This document shows positions 34,249 to 43,950 of a DNA stretch of 64,000 nt, one piece after another. Position numbers and translations under genes: made by a program. The notes under the pieces are model-generated. The model had not been told where the DNA came from, did no database searches, and worked only from the letters and a program-made list of their open reading frames with translations. Source of the stretch: an uncultured Pseudoteredinibacter sp. (GTDB lineage Bacteria > Pseudomonadota > Gammaproteobacteria > Pseudomonadales > Cellvibrionaceae); assembly GCF_947500695.1 (NCBI RefSeq), contig NZ_CANMSS010000002.1, forward strand, positions 248,001 to 312,000. Reading direction: 5' to 3'. The number at the start of each line of letters is the position of its first letter. The stretch's first letter is position 1.

Positions 34249-35421
34249 ATGAAGAAGAATATACTGTTTGTAGATGATGAAGATAATGTCCTCAGCGGAC
34301 TTAGACGAGCTCTTCACTCTACTAGGAATGAATGGTCCATGAGCTTTTCGAGCTCAGGGGCAGCTGCACTCGAAGAGATGTCGAACAACTCCTATGATGT
34401 CATTGTAAGCGATATGCGCATGCCAAATATGAATGGAGTTGAACTGCTTACACAGGTGAAAAAGCTATACCCTGAAACCCTTAGAATAGTTTTGTCCGGT
34501 TATAGTGAAACAGAGTTAATTTTGAATTGCATAAATATCGCGCACCAGTATTTAGCCAAGCCAGCCAAGCCTGAAACGCTAAAATCTGTCATCAACAAAT
34601 CCCTTAGAATGAAGGATCTCTTATCATGCCCGGTATTAAACAAGGCAATATCTAAGATCGACAATTTGCCATGCCTTCCTACTATTTATAGCGAGATCAA
34701 CAAAGAGCTTAGTAAAGAGGATTCAAGCCTTGATACCATCTCAGAGCTGATTAGCCAAGATATCGCCATGACAGCTAAACTTCTCCAAATTTGTAACTCT
34801 GCATATTTTGGAATTGGAAGGACAATTGAATCACCCTGTGAAGCGGTCAACTTTCTGGGTATTGATACGATTAAGAGCTTGATACTGACAATTAAGGTAT
34901 TTGATCAATTGCCTCGCTCTGAAAGTGAACATTTTAACTTGGAAAAAATTTGGCAGCAGAGCCAGAACACCGCAATCCTAGCGAAAAGGATCGCCTCCCA
35001 CGAAAAATTGGAGCCAGGCGCCATTAACCAGTCATTCACAGCAGGCTTACTTCATAGAATCGGCGAAATTGTATTACAGCAAGAGTTTTCTCAGGATTAT
35101 CTCAAAGCCGTATCCATTAGCGAGACAAGCGATGTTGAAATTTATAAATCTGAACACGAGGTCTTTGGTTTTGACAGCAGTTTAGTAGGGGCATATTTAC
35201 TGGATCTTTGGGGGCTTCCAGGTGACATCAGCAGCTGTTTAGCATTAATACATCAGCCACAACATTTGAATTTCAATCATATGGCTCCACCCGAAATCAT
35301 TCACATTGCATATCAACTGCTAAACAATACAGCATTATTGAACACAGAACGCTGCCCATTAGGCGACCACTTTAGCAATGATAAAATCGAATCTTGGCTA
35401 GATATTTCCAGTAATATTTAA
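34249..35421 (+). CDS. response regulator with HDOD output domain
   Basis: 390 aa. The receiver domain is at about 1-120: acidic pair in 'ILFVDDEDNVLSGLRRAL', phospho-acceptor Asp in 'YDVIVSDMRMPNMNGVELL', Thr/Ser in 'IVLSGYSE', and Lys in 'YLAKPAKPETL'. The rest is an HDOD domain: 'LPCLPTIYSEINKELSKEDS', 'ISQDIAMTAKLLQICNSAYF' and 'FTAGLLHRIGEIVLQQEF'. HDOD domains are HD-related, generally non-catalytic signalling modules. It starts 2 bp after the kinase stop, so the kinase is the obvious phosphodonor. There is no DNA-binding domain, so the output is protein-level signalling rather than direct transcription control. Confidence 0.92.
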   Translation: MKKNILFVDDEDNVLSGLRRALHSTRNEWSMSFSSSGAAALEEMSNNSYDVIVSDMRMPNMNGVELLTQVKKLYPETLRIVLSGYSETELILNCINIAHQYLAKPAKPETLKSVINKSLRMKDLLSCPVLNKAISKIDNLPCLPTIYSEINKELSKEDSSLDTISELISQDIAMTAKLLQICNSAYFGIGRTIESPCEAVNFLGIDTIKSLILTIKVFDQLPRSESEHFNLEKIWQQSQNTAILAKRIASHEKLEPGAINQSFTAGLLHRIGEIVLQQEFSQDYLKAVSISETSDVEIYKSEHEVFGFDSSLVGAYLLDLWGLPGDISSCLALIHQPQHLNFNHMAPPEIIHIAYQLLNNTALLNTERCPLGDHFSNDKIESWLDISSNI

Positions 35422-35438
35422 GTATCAATGAGGACAAC

Positions 35439-36578
35439 ATGAAACCTTCCGTGTTATTTGTTGACGACGAGCCCAATGTACTAAAGGCTTTCAGAAGAAC
35501 GCTACGAGGTGAATTCGATATTCATCTGGCAGACAGCGGAGAGGCCGCTCTTAAGCAGCTGAGTGCTGGCCCTACATTTTCGGTAATCGTTTCTGATATG
35601 CAAATGCCAGAGATGAACGGCATAGAGTTTCTAGAGAAGTCAAAAGAAATTCAACCCAATGCTATTAGAGTTATGCTAACCGGAAATGCCGACCAAGAGA
35701 CTGCCATAAATGCTATTAATCAAGGTAATATTTTTAAGTTTATAAACAAGCCATCCTCACCGCAGATCGTTGCTGAGGTTCTGCATTCAGCAATCCAACA
35801 ATATACTCTTCACAACTTGGAAGAGGATCTTCTTGAAAATACACTACGCGCTAGTATCGAGGCCCTAAGTGACACTCTTGCCTTAGCAAGCCCAGATATT
35901 TTTGGCCGAACGTCTAGGCTTAAAGATCATGTAACGAGATGCGTCTCTATTCTTGGCGTAAAGGAAGTATGGAGATACGAGGCTCTATCCATGTTGTGTC
36001 TCGTAGGCCTAGTTAGCTTACCTGAAGAGGCTATTAGCGCCATAAACCAAGGGGAAAAGCTTGATGCAAACTTTGAACAAATGTATCACTACCATCCAGA
36101 GTTAGCGTTTCAACTAATTAGCCGAATACCCCGCATGGAGGATATCGCAAATTCCATTCGCTACCAGAATAAAAACTTCAATGGTAGCGGGTACCCAGAA
36201 GACGAAATCGCTGGAAGTGATATCCCAGTAGCTTCAAGACTACTCAAGGTTATTGTAGACTTCGATCACTATGAAGCACTACACGGCAGTAGTGAATATG
36301 CAATCAACAAAATGAGAGGAAAAGCTGGGATTTATTACGATCCAAAAATCTTAGATTTATTCGTTAAGTCCCTAGAGTATATTGTTCAAAAGGACGAACA
36401 GCATGTGCCCATCTCGGAGCTCGATGATGACATGGTATTGTCTCGGGATGTGAAAACCAAAAACGGTGCCTTATTACTTTCTAAAGGAATTAAAATTAAC
36501 GATGCAACCCGGTCTAGATTAAGGAGCTTTCAAAGAAGCCGATCTATACCAGACTCCATATTCATTACTGCACAATAA
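35439..36578 (+). CDS. response regulator with degenerate HD-GYP-like domain
   Basis: 379 aa. Receiver domain about 1-120 ('VLFVDDEPNVLKAFRRTL', Asp in 'VIVSDMQMPEMNGIEFLE', 'VMLTGNADQ', Lys in 'KFINKPSSP'). The second half aligns with HD-GYP output domains by 'YHYHPELAFQLISRIP' and 'NFNGSGYPEDEIAGSDIPVA'. The metal-binding HD pair is replaced ('LCLVGLVSLPEE') and the HHE motif reads 'IRYQNKNFNGSGYP'. So the GYP loop is kept while the phosphodiesterase ligands are lost; it probably binds rather than hydrolyses cyclic dinucleotide, if it does either. The C-terminal tail 'LDDDMVLSRDVKTKNGALLL' is also seen in RpfG-like regulators. Last gene of the operon. Confidence 0.88.
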   Translation: MKPSVLFVDDEPNVLKAFRRTLRGEFDIHLADSGEAALKQLSAGPTFSVIVSDMQMPEMNGIEFLEKSKEIQPNAIRVMLTGNADQETAINAINQGNIFKFINKPSSPQIVAEVLHSAIQQYTLHNLEEDLLENTLRASIEALSDTLALASPDIFGRTSRLKDHVTRCVSILGVKEVWRYEALSMLCLVGLVSLPEEAISAINQGEKLDANFEQMYHYHPELAFQLISRIPRMEDIANSIRYQNKNFNGSGYPEDEIAGSDIPVASRLLKVIVDFDHYEALHGSSEYAINKMRGKAGIYYDPKILDLFVKSLEYIVQKDEQHVPISELDDDMVLSRDVKTKNGALLLSKGIKINDATRSRLRSFQRSRSIPDSIFITAQ

Positions 36579-36593
36579 GAATACGGCACAGCC

Positions 36594-36618
36594 GTGGTGC
36601 GGAACAGTTCCGCACCAC
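36594..36618. terminator. bidirectional terminator between the operon and trpB
   Basis: Perfect 12-bp stem GTGGTGCGGAAC / GTTCCGCACCAC with a 1-nt loop between convergent genes. There is no long T tract on the plus strand. Confidence 0.65.
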
Positions 36619-36624
36619 ATTCGA

Positions 36625-37842
36625 TTAAAGCTTACTGCCTAAACCATAATCTTTGCCGTAATTCTCCACTACAAAATCGATATCCTTATCACCACGACCA
36701 GACAAGTTTACCAATACACGTCCACCACCTTGTGCAATCTTGCAGGCTTGTGCAATCGCATGTGAGGATTCAATTGCGGGAATGATGCCTTCCATGCGGG
36801 ACAATTCAAAAAAGGCGTCGATTGCCTGTTTATCATCAATGGCGTGGTAATTAACCCGCCCTAGGTCTTTTAAGTAGGCGTGCTGCGGACCAACAGAAGG
36901 GTAATCTAAACCACTAGCAACTGAGTAAACCTCCTGTGGTTCACCTTGCTCATCTTGCAACATATAAGACTTAAAGCCATGCATGGTACCAGGCTGGCCT
37001 TTGCTTAAGGTAGCGGCGTGTTCACCGGCAACTGCCATGGTATGTCCAGCTGGCTCAACGCCGTGCAAGGCCACCTCTTTATCATCTAAAAAAGCGCTGA
37101 AGATTCCCATCGCATTGGATCCACCGCCAACACAGGCAACCACATGATCTGGTAGGCCACCGTATTGCTGCTGCATTTGCTGGCGCGCTTCATTTCCAAT
37201 AATGGACTGGAAGTCGCGAACCATCATAGGGAAGGGATGCGGGCCCACTACAGAGCCAATCGCATACAGCTGGCTATGCGGATCTTTTAAGTAGGCTTCG
37301 AATGCGGCGTCTACCGCCTCTTTTAAGGTTTTGCGACCATGAGTCGCGGGGATCACATTGGCACCCAAGATATGCATGCGCACAACATTGGGGTGTTCTT
37401 TTTTAATATCTACTTCACCCATATAGATATCACACTCCAAGCCCAGCAAGGCCGCTGCCGTTGCCAAGGCAACCCCGTGTTGCCCAGCGCCGGTTTCAGC
37501 AATGATCTTTTTCTTACCCATTTTCTTGGCTAATAAAGCTTCACCAAGACAGTGGTTTATTTTGTGAGCACCAGTGTGATTCAAGTCTTCTCGTTTCAGG
37601 TAAATCTGGGCACCGTACTTTTTTGATAAATTTTCAGCCAAGAAGATTGGACTTGGACGGCCCACATAATGCTGATAAAGACTAGCTAGCTGGATTAAAA
37701 ACTCAGGCTCCTGGCGAATCTCACGATAAGCCGCATCAATATCGTTCATTATTTGCTGCAGCTCTGGGGGAATAAAGCTTCCGCCATATTCACCAAAGTA
37801 ACCGTGTTCATTGGGTAAGGGATGATCAAATGTATTTTGCAT
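36625..37842 (-). CDS. trpB: tryptophan synthase beta chain
   Basis: 405 aa, normal TrpB length. It starts '[20 protein letters not shown]', the PLP lysine is in '[16 protein letters not shown]', and the phosphate-binding loop is '[15 protein letters not shown]'. C-terminal '[12 protein letters not shown]' is as in the family. It condenses indole with serine to give tryptophan, normally with TrpA as partner. No trpA or trpF lies beside it here: upstream is the MksF gene (divergent) and downstream the two-component operon (convergent). It may be a stand-alone trpB copy or the only trpB with trpA elsewhere; the window cannot tell. Confidence 0.92.
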   Translation of the reverse strand: MQNTFDHPLPNEHGYFGEYGGSFIPPELQQIMNDIDAAYREIRQEPEFLIQLASLYQHYVGRPSPIFLAENLSKKYGAQIYLKREDLNHTGAHKINHCLGEALLAKKMGKKKIIAETGAGQHGVALATAAALLGLECDIYMGEVDIKKEHPNVVRMHILGANVIPATHGRKTLKEAVDAAFEAYLKDPHSQLYAIGSVVGPHPFPMMVRDFQSIIGNEARQQMQQQYGGLPDHVVACVGGGSNAMGIFSAFLDDKEVALHGVEPAGHTMAVAGEHAATLSKGQPGTMHGFKSYMLQDEQGEPQEVYSVASGLDYPSVGPQHAYLKDLGRVNYHAIDDKQAIDAFFELSRMEGIIPAIESSHAIAQACKIAQGGGRVLVNLSGRGDKDIDFVVENYGKDYGLGSKL

Positions 37843-38076
37843 ATTGCTATTCTCGCGTTACGGCGGCCCTGTTGAGGCTCTAGTTGCTATTTAGGTACTA
37901 TTAAAAGCGCTATATCGTGTATTTTTTATATTAGAAGCCTCTATTATACCCCGGCCAGACAAGCCTGAATAATGCCCATTAGTCCCGATTCGAAAGCTCA
38001 TATTTACCGCTCCTCAGCAAAGGCGTAAAATCCTCGCTTTTGGCCCCGCTATGGCAGGGAATGCCGAGGGTTATCG

Positions 38077-39540
38077 ATGTTTTTTAGCGCTGAACGTTTA
38101 CACTTTTTTAAAGCCTTAACTGGCAAATACAGAGCACAGGTAGCCGGCTGCCTAACCTTGCTCTACCAACGTCAGTACAGCGCTACGGCAGACTACGGAC
38201 ATGCCCCTGATCGAGACTTGATCATCGACATCTTCACTGAGGCACTCGCCCGTAACGCCAAGCTGGTCTTGGAAAGTGATAGTGAAGACGGTGCAGATCA
38301 AGAATTACGCTTTAAAACCCCGCGTGAGCAGGCCAGCTGGTTACTTAAGCTACTTATCGACTGCGGCTGGATAGAACGTCAAGTAGACCCTGCCACCTTG
38401 GCTACCAGTTTCCCTTTCAGCCGTATGGGCCGGGTTTTTGCCCAAGCTTTGCTAGAGGCCGACAGCAGCCAGATTCGTACTCGCCACCGCAATACGCGCA
38501 ACACGCTAAACTCTTTGGAAGCATTTCACAGCCGCGCTGAAGTTTATGATTTATTAGATGCTTTCGATCACTCAGAACGAATTATTACCGATTTTACGGA
38601 CATCATTGCCGAGCTAGAAGAACGTAAACGTGAGCTGGTTCGTGAAGTCGAAGCAGAGCAGTTGGTACAACAAGCCAGCGAGCAGTTTTTTGAGTTTATG
38701 GAAAAACGCTTTCAGCCCGATATCCAGGTTCGCCTTTCAGCCGACAGCGTTGAGAAGTACCGCGATGACATTAAGAAGATCATTCGTAAAATTCGGAGCA
38801 AGCCCAAATCCTTTAAACAACAGGCAGAGCTTGAGCTGCGCCGCGTTGTGCCTGATCTTTGTTCTGAAGATCAATCTTATTTGTACTTTTTGCTAGAACA
38901 AATAGAACAACGCATGCGCAGTGCTGCCGATATCATGCTGCCCGCACTTCGTAGCGCCTTACATGGCTTTACCAAACGGGCCGACATTATTATTCGCCAA
39001 CTAAGTTATTTGCATAGCCAAGCTGATAATAACTTAGTTGAAACTTGTCGTGAGCTCGCGGACCTTGATGAAGAAAGCTTCCAGCAACGTCTTAGCGCTG
39101 CCGCAGAAGAGTGCGCCAGCATGCGTCTTGCCTTTATAGATCCAGCTCAAATCAAATGGCAAGAGCGTAAAAGTGCCGTCGCGCTAAGCACCGCGGTACA
39201 AGAAGCCCCTGAATTGGACAGCGAAGCGCAACGCGAATTAATGATTCAGCAACTGCTCGATCAAGCCTTTGTTAACAATAAAGAAAACTTACGCAATTAC
39301 ATTGTCGACTCGTTACGTGGAGGGCGTCAAATCGCCACCAGCGAGTTACAAATCGAAGATGCTCACAGTTTAATGAGCATGGCTTCCGCCATTGAGATTG
39401 GCGCCGTCAATAACCAAAGCTCAGATTTACAATTCGACGTACAGTACTTAAGCACTGATCCACAGAGTAATGAGTACTTCGAGAACTTTGACGAATTCAC
39501 CATCGAACTACGCGGCACAGCGCCAGCAACAGACAAGTAA
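38077..39540 (+). CDS. mksF: MksF / Wadjet JetA-family condensin subunit
   Basis: 487 aa kleisin-type subunit of an MksBEF (Wadjet-like) condensin. It begins 'MFFSAERLHFFKALTGKYRA' with the N-terminal winged-helix region and has long helices in the middle ('ITDFTDIIAELEERKRELVR'). The C-terminal part 'QLLDQAFVNNKENLRNYIVD' leads to a small winged-helix end. The kleisin bridges the two MksB heads. It is followed 8 bp later by the MksE gene, and that one by MksB with no gap, the conserved F-E-B order. No nuclease subunit gene (MksG/JetD) follows. Role: chromosome condensation, or plasmid defence if a nuclease is encoded elsewhere. Confidence 0.88.
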   Translation: MFFSAERLHFFKALTGKYRAQVAGCLTLLYQRQYSATADYGHAPDRDLIIDIFTEALARNAKLVLESDSEDGADQELRFKTPREQASWLLKLLIDCGWIERQVDPATLATSFPFSRMGRVFAQALLEADSSQIRTRHRNTRNTLNSLEAFHSRAEVYDLLDAFDHSERIITDFTDIIAELEERKRELVREVEAEQLVQQASEQFFEFMEKRFQPDIQVRLSADSVEKYRDDIKKIIRKIRSKPKSFKQQAELELRRVVPDLCSEDQSYLYFLLEQIEQRMRSAADIMLPALRSALHGFTKRADIIIRQLSYLHSQADNNLVETCRELADLDEESFQQRLSAAAEECASMRLAFIDPAQIKWQERKSAVALSTAVQEAPELDSEAQRELMIQQLLDQAFVNNKENLRNYIVDSLRGGRQIATSELQIEDAHSLMSMASAIEIGAVNNQSSDLQFDVQYLSTDPQSNEYFENFDEFTIELRGTAPATDK

Positions 39541-39548
39541 CAAATTTT

Positions 39549-40211
39549 ATGTTCAATCAAATGCTACAACAGGCTCTACATGAAAAAGCCATTCGAGTGG
39601 AAGACTTTTCAGAGCTAATGATTCGCCTTTTGGACTATGGCATTATCAACCGTGATGAAAGCCAAATTGAAGCTGCGCTTTACGACCGCTACTTACAGTG
39701 CCAAGAACTGGTTGATGATTACCTATCAATTATTGGTGTTCGTATCGAACATGATGAACAGTTTTGTTTTGTCCGAATATACCCACCTGGCGCCAAGGCC
39801 CCGAGCCTTCAAGATGACGAGCATAGCCCATTCAATCAAGGCTTTCGTCATCGCCCCAATCAGATGGAAATGGCCTTGATACTGGTATTGCGTGTGGAGT
39901 ATGAAAAGTCTCTGCGTGAAGGCTTAGTTGACGACAAAGGTTGTGTTTTGATCTCTATGGAAGAAATTGCCATCAGTTTAAACAATCTCCTCAAACGCAA
40001 ACTGCCAGAAGCTCAGCAAGAGCGTCGCCAACTTTTTCGCAATTTACGACAGCTGCGTATTATTCGTTTCAACGGCGAAACCGGCAATGACGATGCAGAG
40101 AGTTGGATCAGCATTCAGCCCGGCATTAGCAGCTTAGTCAGCCATGAGGTGCTCGCACAACTAGATCCGGAAAGTCAAACTGGTCTCAACCAAAGCGCGG
40201 GAGATGACTAA
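39549..40211 (+). CDS. mksE: MksE / Wadjet JetB-family condensin subunit
   Basis: 220 aa, DUF4194-type accessory subunit with tandem winged helices, comparable to MukE. Readable segments are 'LMIRLLDYGIINRDESQIEA', 'YLSIIGVRIEHDEQFCFVRI', 'ALILVLRVEYEKSLREGL' and 'ISLNNLLKRKLPEAQQERRQ'. It binds the kleisin MksF. The stop codon of this gene overlaps the ATG of mksB (TAATG), so translation is coupled and the two are expressed in fixed ratio. Family assignment rests on sequence and on its position between MksF and the SMC-like ATPase. Confidence 0.88.
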   Translation: MFNQMLQQALHEKAIRVEDFSELMIRLLDYGIINRDESQIEAALYDRYLQCQELVDDYLSIIGVRIEHDEQFCFVRIYPPGAKAPSLQDDEHSPFNQGFRHRPNQMEMALILVLRVEYEKSLREGLVDDKGCVLISMEEIAISLNNLLKRKLPEAQQERRQLFRNLRQLRIIRFNGETGNDDAESWISIQPGISSLVSHEVLAQLDPESQTGLNQSAGDD

Positions 40212-43200
40212 TGTTCTGTAAGAAGGCTATCCTCGTTAACTGGGGCAATATACCCCCGATCGAATTTGATTTCGGCCCCGTCAATCTATTTTCTGGCGGC
40301 AATGGATCTGGCAAAACCACAGCGGCGGATGCGCTGCAAACATTAATGACCGCTGCACATGAAAACTTATTTAATTACAACCCGGGGCAAGACGAAACCA
40401 GTCAGCGCGGCCGTGGCGGAAAGCAGGTTCGAACTCTAGCATCCTATATATTAGGCTGTGACGACGGGAGTTATGCCCGCCCTGCAAAATGCCAAGGTTA
40501 TATAGCCGCTTTATTTCACCCTACTCAAGGCGAAAGCGGGCAGGCGTTCTGGGCAATAATGGCGGTACAAGCTAGCCTGGAAACTGCCGGAAAACAGCGC
40601 CAGGCCCGCCAAGATGAATTGCTTTTTTTAATTGCCCCTAGCGAGCATATCCCTGTTGGCGCTATCAACCTTGCCACCTTTGTAAAAGAAGATAAGGGCG
40701 GAAAATATATCCTGCCTATGGGCAACCTTGCCAAAAACTTGCGCATTGAGTTCGGCCAGCAAGCGGTAGAGAGCTACGATAAAAAAAGCAGCTATTTGCG
40801 CCGCCTATATGGCGCTCTTCGCGGACAGAGCGGTGCGGTTTCAGATCGCGAAGCGAAACACGCTGCCAAGACATTTTCCAACTTTATGGCCTATAAGCCA
40901 GTTAAAAGTATCAATGAATTTGTAGCCAGAGAAGTTCTCGAACCTAAGGATCTAAGCGAAGATATCCGCCAGGTTTCAGAACTCATGAAAACAATTCATG
41001 GCATGGAGCAAGAAACCCGCGCCCTCAATGAATCCATTGATCGCTTGGAATACGCTAATGGCAACGCCTTTGAGTTTTTGGATATTTGGCAACAAATTCG
41101 AGTCTTGGAATATGCCGAGCTCTACCGCAGACAACGCAGCCTGCAAAAAAGTTACCTCGCTAAGAAAGATCAGCAGCAACAAAATCAGCTGTCTGCCAAA
41201 GATGGCTTGCACAGAATCGAGCTGGCTGAGCGCAAAAAAAGCATCTTGTTCGATCAAATCACCGAGCTTACCGCTAAACGAAAGGGCATCTCTGCGCTAA
41301 AAGACAAAGATGAGCTACAAGCTTTGGCGGAAAGATCGCAGCAACAACTCAGCAGCCAAGCACCACTACTGCTGCAACAACTGCACAACTTTAGCGAAAA
41401 CTATAAACAGGCCCAGAAACTTCTTAAAACCATCCAGCAAAGCTCGCTGGAGTTAGAGTGCCCAAGCATAGGCCACAGCCCATGCCAAAAAGCGCTAAAG
41501 CAAGTGATATCCCTTGGAGATGAAACCGGCATCGATGCTCAAAAACTGATGACCATCGATTTCCTTGGCAGCGGTGACCTAGAAAAGAAGTTAGAGGAAC
41601 TCGTCAAGCGAGATAATAGCCATCAACATCTTTACTCAGTGGTGCACCATAGTGAAGAAGCCCAGGACAGCCTGCGAGATCAGTTGTTTGCTTTGGCTCA
41701 GAGACGCCGAGAAAAACAAGATAGAAATCGCCAACAAATCGATGCTCGTGAGCTTGAAGTTCAACGCCTTGGTCAAAGCAAAATCTCTTACCCTGGATAT
41801 ATACAGCAGGCCTTAAACGCCATTGAGCAAGAGTGCCCAGAGGCCAAACCGGCCGTACTTTGTGATTTTATTGAAATCAGCAATCCACAGTGGCAGATGG
41901 CCATCGAAGGATATATCGGCGGCGCCAGATTTGGCATTATCGTAGAGGCCAATTATGAGGCCGAGGCAATCGCCATTGTTCGAAACATTGGCGGTAGGCG
42001 AGGCGCTCAGAATAGAGCTCGAGTGATTCAAGGCCACAAAGCAGCTCGAGATGCGAGTCGACTCAACACACCCAAGGGCTCTATTGTAGAGTTAATGGAG
42101 TTCAGCCATAAAACCGCCGAATATTATATTCGTGCTTCTTACGGCAGCGTGGTGCGTGCGGAAGATGAAAAAGAACTTCGAGGCCTCCATCGCGGCTTAT
42201 GCGCCAACGGCATTGGCGCAGGCAACTATGCCATGTTCCGCTGCGATATTGATGCAGGCGATCTGCTGTTTGGCCAGGGCGCTCGTGATCGCGCGGTAGT
42301 TGCCAAACGTGAACAAATTGACGAGCTTTTAGCGCAGAGCAAGCATTTAGAAATATCTTATCGAGAAGCAGCTAATTGCTTAGACGCCTGCGACAAGATT
42401 ACTGCGCCTAAGTCGGTAGATATCGTTCATGAGTTACTAGATTGTTATCGCGAATTGGAGCAAGCCGAGCAAGACATTAGCAACCTTGATCTCAGCGAGT
42501 TTGATGACCTCGAGGCGCAGTTACAACAGTTAAAAGGTGAACATCTATCTTTAGAAAAGCAAATCAATGAACAGCATCAGGCCCAAGGCGAGTATAAAAA
42601 CAAATCTCAGCAACTTGAAATTGCCATTGATAAATTAGCCGACGAGCAAGACAGCTTACAGCTGCAGCTCGAACAAGGTGAGGCTGCCGTCGATGATATT
42701 GCCAAACATAGCAGCAACTTCGATAGCCAAGAAGCGCTGAGTAAAGCGGAACATATCGCCAGCAATGCCAGCGACAGTTTGCTGCCTCAGTGCAATGATT
42801 TAAAAGGGCAGCTCGAACAAATTGAGCGTCGCCTTGATCAACAACTGAGCCAACACAACCAATTATGTAATAGTCACTGTGTTATTCCTTATTTCTCCAG
42901 CAGTGATAGCCGCGACAGTGTTGAGATGTACAAGCAGGTTCAACAGGCCCAGCAAAACATTGATGGCGTTTATCATTCGCTAAAAAACAACGTTCTTGTT
43001 GGAAAACATGAAAATTTGCTAACCCTCAAAGACAGTTTTAATACGGCCTTTGTGAGCAATTTATGTCATTCGATATATCAAGCAATTGGTGATGGTAAGG
43101 AGCAACTCGAAGTTTTAAACCTTGAACTTCAACATCACCGTTTTGGTGACGATCGAGAACGCTTTTTCTTTGGCTACGATTGGATTCCAGAATTTAAGGA

Positions 43201-43861
43201 ATACTATAAATTCTTTAAGGAAGTTATTGATACCCCAGACCTCGGTGATGGCAACTCTCTATTTGATGCCGAGCTGAGTAAAAAATCACAACAGGTTCGC
43301 GATAGATTACTCGCCATGTTGTTAGATAAGGATGAACAGACTGCCTTACGTGAGCTCAATCGCATCAGTGACTATCGTAATTATCGCAATTACGAGATTT
43401 ATAAAGAGCCACTCAACAAAGAGGCAATTGCCCTTAGCACCTACGGCACCGGCTCCGGTGGACAACTGGAGACTCCTGCCTACATTATTCGCGCGGCGGC
43501 GGTAACCTCAGCATTTCGCTTTAATGAAGGTAATACCCATTGTCGCATGGTGCTTGTGGATGAAGCCTTCTCCAAGATGGACGAAACGCGCTCTCGCCAG
43601 GTGATCCATTATCTTACCGAATCACTTGGCTTGCAGTTGTTGTTTATTATGCCGACCAGTAAATCTGGGCCATTTATGGATCTGATCAGCCATCAAACTA
43701 TTTTCAGCAAGTGCCCTGCCACACAGGCCGTGGGGGAACTGAAAACCCGAGTGTTAGTGGATCGTAAGGTTTGCAACACTGACAAAATCAAAGAGTTATG
43801 GGCCAAGCATCGTAAGACGGTTAGACACCAAGCGATGTTAGATTTTATGGAAGGGATCTGA
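40211..43861 (+). CDS. mksB: MksB / Wadjet JetC-family SMC-like ATPase
   Basis: 1216 aa. N-terminal half of the ATPase head: 'NWGNIPPIEFDFGPVNLFSG' leading into Walker A 'GGNGSGKTTAADAL' (about 32-45). Two long coiled-coil arms follow (about 290-560 and 700-960) around a hinge-like part near 560-690 ('PAVLCDFIEISNPQWQMAIE'). The C-terminal head has the ABC signature 'LSTYGTGSGGQLETPAYI' and Walker B 'CRMVLVDEAFSKMD' (Asp-Glu). This is the motor of an MksBEF loop-extruding complex. It is followed on the plus strand only by a hairpin terminator. The next gene is on the other strand and is not a JetD-type nuclease. Confidence 0.92.
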   Translation: MFCKKAILVNWGNIPPIEFDFGPVNLFSGGNGSGKTTAADALQTLMTAAHENLFNYNPGQDETSQRGRGGKQVRTLASYILGCDDGSYARPAKCQGYIAALFHPTQGESGQAFWAIMAVQASLETAGKQRQARQDELLFLIAPSEHIPVGAINLATFVKEDKGGKYILPMGNLAKNLRIEFGQQAVESYDKKSSYLRRLYGALRGQSGAVSDREAKHAAKTFSNFMAYKPVKSINEFVAREVLEPKDLSEDIRQVSELMKTIHGMEQETRALNESIDRLEYANGNAFEFLDIWQQIRVLEYAELYRRQRSLQKSYLAKKDQQQQNQLSAKDGLHRIELAERKKSILFDQITELTAKRKGISALKDKDELQALAERSQQQLSSQAPLLLQQLHNFSENYKQAQKLLKTIQQSSLELECPSIGHSPCQKALKQVISLGDETGIDAQKLMTIDFLGSGDLEKKLEELVKRDNSHQHLYSVVHHSEEAQDSLRDQLFALAQRRREKQDRNRQQIDARELEVQRLGQSKISYPGYIQQALNAIEQECPEAKPAVLCDFIEISNPQWQMAIEGYIGGARFGIIVEANYEAEAIAIVRNIGGRRGAQNRARVIQGHKAARDASRLNTPKGSIVELMEFSHKTAEYYIRASYGSVVRAEDEKELRGLHRGLCANGIGAGNYAMFRCDIDAGDLLFGQGARDRAVVAKREQIDELLAQSKHLEISYREAANCLDACDKITAPKSVDIVHELLDCYRELEQAEQDISNLDLSEFDDLEAQLQQLKGEHLSLEKQINEQHQAQGEYKNKSQQLEIAIDKLADEQDSLQLQLEQGEAAVDDIAKHSSNFDSQEALSKAEHIASNASDSLLPQCNDLKGQLEQIERRLDQQLSQHNQLCNSHCVIPYFSSSDSRDSVEMYKQVQQAQQNIDGVYHSLKNNVLVGKHENLLTLKDSFNTAFVSNLCHSIYQAIGDGKEQLEVLNLELQHHRFGDDRERFFFGYDWIPEFKEYYKFFKEVIDTPDLGDGNSLFDAELSKKSQQVRDRLLAMLLDKDEQTALRELNRISDYRNYRNYEIYKEPLNKEAIALSTYGTGSGGQLETPAYIIRAAAVTSAFRFNEGNTHCRMVLVDEAFSKMDETRSRQVIHYLTESLGLQLLFIMPTSKSGPFMDLISHQTIFSKCPATQAVGELKTRVLVDRKVCNTDKIKELWAKHRKTVRHQAMLDFMEGI

Positions 43862-43887
43862 GCCTAGCTAAGCGATACTCGGATTCT

Positions 43888-43911
43888 CCGCCTAGTACCT
43901 GCGCTAGGCGG
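43888..43911 (+). terminator. terminator after mksB
   Basis: 8-bp stem CCGCCTAG / CTAGGCGG with an 8-nt loop, 27 bp past the mksB stop and followed by CCTCTTTGCT. It lies between convergent genes. Confidence 0.55.
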
Positions 43912-43950
43912 CCTCTTTGCTACGGCTAGTTTAACAATCTCAGCAAAAAC

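Noticed and set aside
37843..38076. tryptophan attenuator (leader peptide) upstream of trpB
   Set aside because: I found no short ORF with consecutive Trp codons and no clear alternative stem pair in the trpB leader.
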